From Pachyseris speciosa (taxonomy: Eukaryota; Cnidaria; Anthozoa; Scleractinia; Pachyseridae): 64,000 nt of DNA. The position numbers were made by a program, and so were the translations under genes. Below, piece by piece: positions 59,838 to 64,000 of this stretch. The notes beneath the pieces were generated by a model, which saw only the letters and a program-made list of their open reading frames with translations, did not search any database and was not told the DNA's origin. The stretch lies in contig JAEMWC010000135.1 of the NCBI GenBank assembly GCA_016490735.1, positions 1,039,001 through 1,103,000 of the forward strand. Reading direction: 5' to 3'. How positions within the stretch are numbered: position 1 is the first letter of the stretch; every line of letters starts with the position of its first letter.

Positions 59838-62546
59838 ATGGCGAAAATTCCGCGTCACGTGTTATTGGCATTGTTTTGTTTATTTGTGACGCCTTTCCTG
59901 GTGTATTTTGCCGCGGCGGACAACAAAACTCAACAACCATCCAGCAATATGGTAAGCAAGTGATTGCGTTACATTACAATATGGTAGCATGTGATTGTGT
60001 TATATAAGAGAAAATGTAAATTTAAAATGTAGATGCCAAATGACACACATCGCAAATATTGATATGCAGCGCATTCAAACAATTATGCATTAATACATTT
60101 TATAAACTTGATTGCTTTAAGATTGTCAACTTAGAACAAAGATGAACATACAAAAACGATTCAAGTCTTGTTCAGCAAACTCAGGGGATCGGGGGAGGAG
60201 AGGGTGCAGGATATTTTGATTGATAAAGCTATTGATATGATGCTAATTAAGAGGATGTATACACTTGTCATATTCAGTGACCAGGCCTTCTTTAAAAATC
60301 ATCCCCTAAAAATCAAACACCACAAGAGTTATCTGTGTAGAATAATAAATTTTTCTATTTTCGATTTTTCATTTTGTTCTAGCAACCTCCTCCTTTTTGG
60401 TATGGAGGCATTCCCGGCATGCATGGCAAGCCTGGTTCCCCTGGGTTGCCAGGCCGTGACGGACGAGATGGTCGTGAAGGTGCCAAAGGAGATCAGGGAA
60501 AACAAGGGAAGCCTGGACCCCAGGGACCTCCTGGTGTCATGGGCCATGCTGGTTTAAATGGAAAGGATGGTCCTAAAGGAGAGCCTGGTGTCCAGAGTCC
60601 TCGTGGTCAGAAAGGAGAGCGCGGGGAGAGTGGAGCGAGAGGCTTCCCTGGAACGTCAGGTGCGATGCCTTTTAAAAACTGGAAGGAGTGCGTCTGGAAG
60701 AACGGAGACGGAAGAGATAATGGTCTGATCAAGGTGAATCTATGAAATAATGCTTCTTGGATGGAGAAGACTAAACACCATATATTTATTGCTGAAAATA
60801 AATCACTATAAACGCCGTAAATGCTGTCCAATGGCAAATCTTGTTCTTGGAATTGATTTTGAAATAGGTTTTCCAGCATTGTTTAATCAGTTTTCAGTTT
60901 TTAGTTTTTATTTTTGATATTTCTTTCATTTTTTGTCTGATTCTTTAATCTTCTTTCTAACGCAGTATTGTATGGTCACCTGTATCCCCAAAAATCAACA
61001 TTTGATTTGATTTGATTTATTTAGAGTTCTCGAACGTGATTGGCTATCAGCAGCCCGATTTGAGCACTAATAGGCCAGTGCATGCGTCCTGCTTGTAATT
61101 GGACAGTGTAATAGGACAGTTTACGCGTCATACCTGTGTAATTGGACAGTATGTGTCATTTTGCGCACGCTGTTGTCGTGCATTTGGTTGAGTATACTAT
61201 TATGTTTTCAGAATTCATCACTGCGTGTAACCCTTTTAACGCTCAACCGATGGCTAGTTCGTTTCTCAACTTTTGTCATAGTTTTTGTTAATTGGTAACA
61301 GAACTTCGTGTCGTCCAATTCTGTCTGTAATCACACTCGTGATTAAAGGAGCACTGTCACCGGAATTTTTGCTGTTTTTGGTTCAATTCTGCCAAAATTA
61401 CTGCCTTTTACCTGTTATCGTGCAAAAATGCTCCTACAGAATCAGCAAGACAAGATGAGTTCCAATGAAATTTTAGCAGGGAGACCTAACCATAATAATT
61501 TTTTTGGTAATTTTTCAAGGCACAGCTTGAAATGTTTGAAAAAACTGGCAAGTGTTTTTCAAATTTCAATCCATTTCCATCCTCGTCATCTTTGATGGAA
61601 TACAGGGGTTTGTAGTGTCAATGCAGTACTACAGTCTTTGGCAGCATTATTTTAAGGTTTCCACTGATGCATTGGCAGTTTTAAGCTTTTTAAAGTGATG
61701 GTACAATAGCGTGACAGTGCCCCTTTAACAAATCGGACTCCCGCTTCGCGGTCGTCCGATTTTGTTAATCACTCGTATGATTACAGACCGAATTGGACTC
61801 CACTCGGTCCTATTACCATTATTTATTGTTATTGTTATTGTTATTGTTATTGTTATTGTTATTGTTATTGTTATTGTTATTGTTATTGTTATTGTTATTG
61901 TTATTGTTATTGTTATTGTTATTGTTATTGTTATTGTTATTGTAGGATAATACATTTTGAATTAAAACAAGAGTGACTTCTCAGTATATGCCGCATATGT
62001 TTTCAGTGTAAACTGACTGAGAAACGTGTAAAATCCATCATATTTTGGCCAGATCTTCTTTTGAACTGATTAAAAAAACAAACAATTAAAGACCTGTCGT
62101 TGTTAACAAGTTTATCCGACACATATGTTCTTATTAGCAACATTATTCTTCGCACTTTTTTTCTTATTCTTCTCATCTTATTTATAATACAGGATTGTGT
62201 GTTCACAAAGAACTTCTCTGACACAGCCCTTCATGTCGCCTGGACTGGTACACTTAGAGTCTATGGCTGCAAGGGCTGTTGCAAACGCTGGTACTTCACT
62301 TTCAACGGTGCTGAGTGTTCAGCTCCCCTTCCCATTGACGGTGTTTTGTACTTGGGCGGCGTGAGCGGACAAAATCGTCACCGCGTCCGCCATATTGAAG
62401 GGCACTGCAACAACATCCACAAAGGAAGGGTGCGCGTGGGATTCTGGGTCGGTAATTGTCCCAGTTATGGTAATGCTGACGCCCAGACAGGTTGGAATAG
62501 GCTAGTTTCGAATTGTAGAAGAACAAAAGAACCAAGTCGAGGTTGA
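59838..62546 (+). CDS. CTHRC1-like, copy 6 (beta), C-terminus replaced by a MITE
   Basis: Exons are 59838-59951, 60383-60733 and 62193-62546 as read. Exon 1 encodes [20 protein letters not shown]..., a clear signal peptide with likely cleavage after AAA before DNKTQQ (NKT is a potential N-glycosylation site). Exon 2 starts [12 protein letters not shown]; one Gly of the collagen tract is Ser (VQSPRG). Exon 3 carries the [15 protein letters not shown] signature and WVGNC but, after TGWN (codon ending 62498), enters a 153-bp palindromic MITE and adds [15 protein letters not shown] before a TGA at 62544-62546. The native end ([15 protein letters not shown] and TAA) survives at 62654-62701. The product as read is 272 residues with a foreign, extra-Cys tail. 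Donor of exon 2 is AAG|GTGAAT. AATAAA is at 62822-62827. Confidence 0.75.
60987..61030 (+). mobile_element. SINE-like fragment in intron 2 of copy 6
   Basis: CCCAAAAATCAACATTTGATTTGATTTGATTTATTTAGAG-type sequence matches the body of the SINE at 42741-42984. Only about 40 bp remain. Confidence 0.4.
61347..61724. mobile_element. TTAA-flanked MITE in intron 2 of copy 6
   Basis: Ends AAGGAGCACTGTCAC and, in reverse complement, AAGGGGCACTGTCAC, flanked by TTAA at 61343-61346 and 61725-61728. The surrounding DNA (61030-61345 and 61729-61820) is itself repeat-like, with repeated ATTGGACAGT and GTCCAATT/GTCCGATT words of opposite orientation, so the MITE landed in an older element. Confidence 0.75.
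61824..61943. repeat. (TTATTG)n hexamer microsatellite
   Basis: About 20 nearly perfect hexamers. It creates artefactual poly(Val-Ile) and poly(Ile-Thr) frames. Confidence 0.95.
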
Positions 62547-62651
62547 GGGGAATAATTTGCATTTTCCTTTGTTTTTGACAAAAGAAAATGCAAATTATTC
62601 CCCTCAACCTCGACTTAGTTCTTTTGTTCTTCTACAATTCGAAACTAGCCT
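62499..62651. mobile_element. Palindromic MITE inside coding exon 3 of copy 6
   Basis: Arms of about 72 bp (62499-62570 and 62580-62651) are reverse complements with about two mismatches, beginning AGGCTAGTTTCGAATTGTAG. Comparison with sister exons (GGAATTCAGTG) shows that AT is duplicated (62497-62498 and 62652-62653). The near-identity of the arms suggests a young insertion. Confidence 0.9.
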
Positions 62652-62653
62652 AT

Positions 62654-62701
62654 TCAGTGTCCCGGATCTTTGTGGAAGAAGTTCCTAAAGCCCAGGCTTA
62701 A
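62654..62701 (+). pseudogene. Displaced native C-terminus of copy 6
   Basis: Sixteen codons encoding [15 protein letters not shown] plus TAA, in the frame that would follow codon 102 of exon 3 if 62499-62653 were removed. It is untranslated unless the MITE is excised or spliced. Confidence 0.85.
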
Positions 62702-62849
62702 AAGGCTTGAAACAAAGCAAAAAGAAATTGCTTTAAGGGGACAGTAGAAGTAACTGTTAGAGTTATTTGTAATATCAGTAAGACCATAAAACGGAGTGAA
62801 AAAAGTGTGATGCTGATGCTAAATAAAATTAAGGATTGATTAGGAAAAG

Positions 62850-64000
62850 AAAAATCAATTGCTCTTTTTCTTTCATTATTATGACGGGGTAAAAGATGGC
62901 GAAAACCCAGGAAATGTGAGTGTGGGCTACTGCGGGATCAGAGTTCAGGTCTCTTCATTTCATATCATAATCACTTTTCAATGGACTGGATTGGGTTAAA
63001 ATGTTCCACACTCTCCCTCTGATGAAAATGACATAACCGATCCCTTCTTCAACAAATGTACTCATGCACCTGTGTGAGTTAAGTCGGAGAAGAGGGGGAC
63101 ACAAAAACCCATCTTTTATCCCGTACCCTTTTGTTCCACTTCCGTCTCTTGTACCTTATTCTCTCGACTTCCGCCCTTTTCGCGTCGCTTGCGCTCCCAA
63201 AATATATTTTCCCTTAAGTCTTCCTCCGTTTTAGAACTCCCACTTCCCACCCTCCCCTGTCTATTCTCTCAAGCCTCCTATTCTCCCGAATTTCCACCTC
63301 CCTAACTCCCTCCCCCCCCCCCCCCCTCTCCCCCACCCTTCCTTTCCTCCCCACTACACTCCTCTGTTAAGGTGAAGACAGAATCCTTGACAAGAGAAGT
63401 TAACTTTCATTTTATCTAGCATAAATCGAGGTAACCTACTTTTCATTAATCCAGAACAGGAGCACGTGGGTTCCAGTCCAGAAACACCTTGGTCTTTCCC
63501 AGAGTTTATCTTCGGAATGAGCCTTGCCACCTCCTCTCCATCTCCCCCCTCCATCCACACGTACACAGACACGCCCCCACCCATTTTTCTGCGCCTATTG
63601 GCACAATTTATTTTTGAAAAATATTTAAGAGTGTGAAGGTTTTGGTGCTAGCGTTCTCATGGTTTTCTCTTCAGCTGTATTGATTTTGTTATGTATGAAA
63701 TCATTCTCACTGATCTATAACAAACACCGGGTGTCTCGAGTAGGATTTCCTCAAAAGCCACACTCTTTTGGGAGATTGAACTGTACTATACACTTCGTTA
63801 TTTCCCTAATAGAGTGTTTTCACATGACGTTACGGCGGGAATTGCACTCTATTTTTATGCTTTTAATACTTTGTTTTGTTTTAGTAAACTAATATGGCCG
63901 GTAGTCACATGAATGAAAACTCTCTATTTCCGAGCTTTTTGTGGGTTTGGAAAGTCATGTGTTTTATCGCAATTAGATTCGAATTTCTGAGGTGGTTAAG
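62850..64000. repeat. Array block Y, third instance (partial, 3' flank of copy 6)
   Basis: From 62880 the landmarks of block Y recur (GGTAAAAGATGGCGAAA, the C/T-rich stretch at 63090-63350), but similarity is weaker than between Y1 and Y2. A poly-C run is at 63314-63327. Near 63808-63930 there is a weak inverted pair (AGAGTGTTTTCACATGACGT against a related word) that may be a decayed MITE. No gene was recognised. Confidence 0.5.

Noticed and set aside
61725..61955. Poly(Ile-Thr)/poly(Val-Ile) ORFs
   Set aside because: Translation of a hexamer microsatellite.

Overview
This window is eukaryotic nuclear DNA. It is AT-rich, with short GT-AG exons, long introns, AATAAA signals, many TIR/MITE transposons, tRNA-derived SINEs, LINE tails ending in (ATT)n and a Penelope-like element. 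An anthozoan cnidarian (coral or sea anemone) fits best, but this is an inference from gene and repeat style, not a species identification.

The recognisable host genes are six plus-strand, tandem copies of one family: CTHRC1-like secreted proteins (collagen triple helix repeat containing 1). The common plan is a non-coding leader exon (donor GTATGT/GTATGG), exon 1 (signal peptide, 38-40 codons), exon 2 (27-29 Gly-X-Y triplets plus the start of the globular domain, about 345-351 nt) and exon 3 (Cys-rich C-terminal domain, 354-357 nt). All coding introns are phase 0. Coding parts are: copy 1 3001-11576; copy 2 21876-23923; copy 3 28194-29188; copy 4 36733-39091; copy 5 48597-50158; copy 6 59838-62701.

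Flanking DNA shows a higher-order structure. Copies 1, 3 and 5 (alpha) share one 3' flank (block X, at about 12.0-20.4, 29.4-36.5 and 50.3-59.6 kb). Copies 2, 4 and 6 (beta) share another (block Y, at about 24.1-28.2, 39.3-47.5 and from 62.8 kb). The array is therefore an (alpha-X-beta-Y) unit repeated three times. Copies 2 and 3 are alpha/beta hybrids.

Only copy 1 reads as fully intact. Copy 2 has a 1-nt frameshift in exon 2, copy 3 has two nonsense codons and no exon 1, copy 4 has a dead signal-peptide exon, copy 5 has lost the AG of its exon 2 acceptor, and copy 6 has a 153-bp palindromic MITE inside exon 3. Three of these lesions (copies 2, 5 and 6) leave a possible in-frame splicing bypass, which is the most testable novelty here.

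The rest is repeats: nested inverted-repeat elements in intron 2 of copy 1, three elements flanked by TTAA, a Penelope-like insertion with a 14-bp target duplication, LINE 3' ends, SINEs, a 139-bp minisatellite present in 3, 1 and 5 units at equivalent places, and several microsatellites. No CRISPR, operon or free-standing RNA gene was seen.
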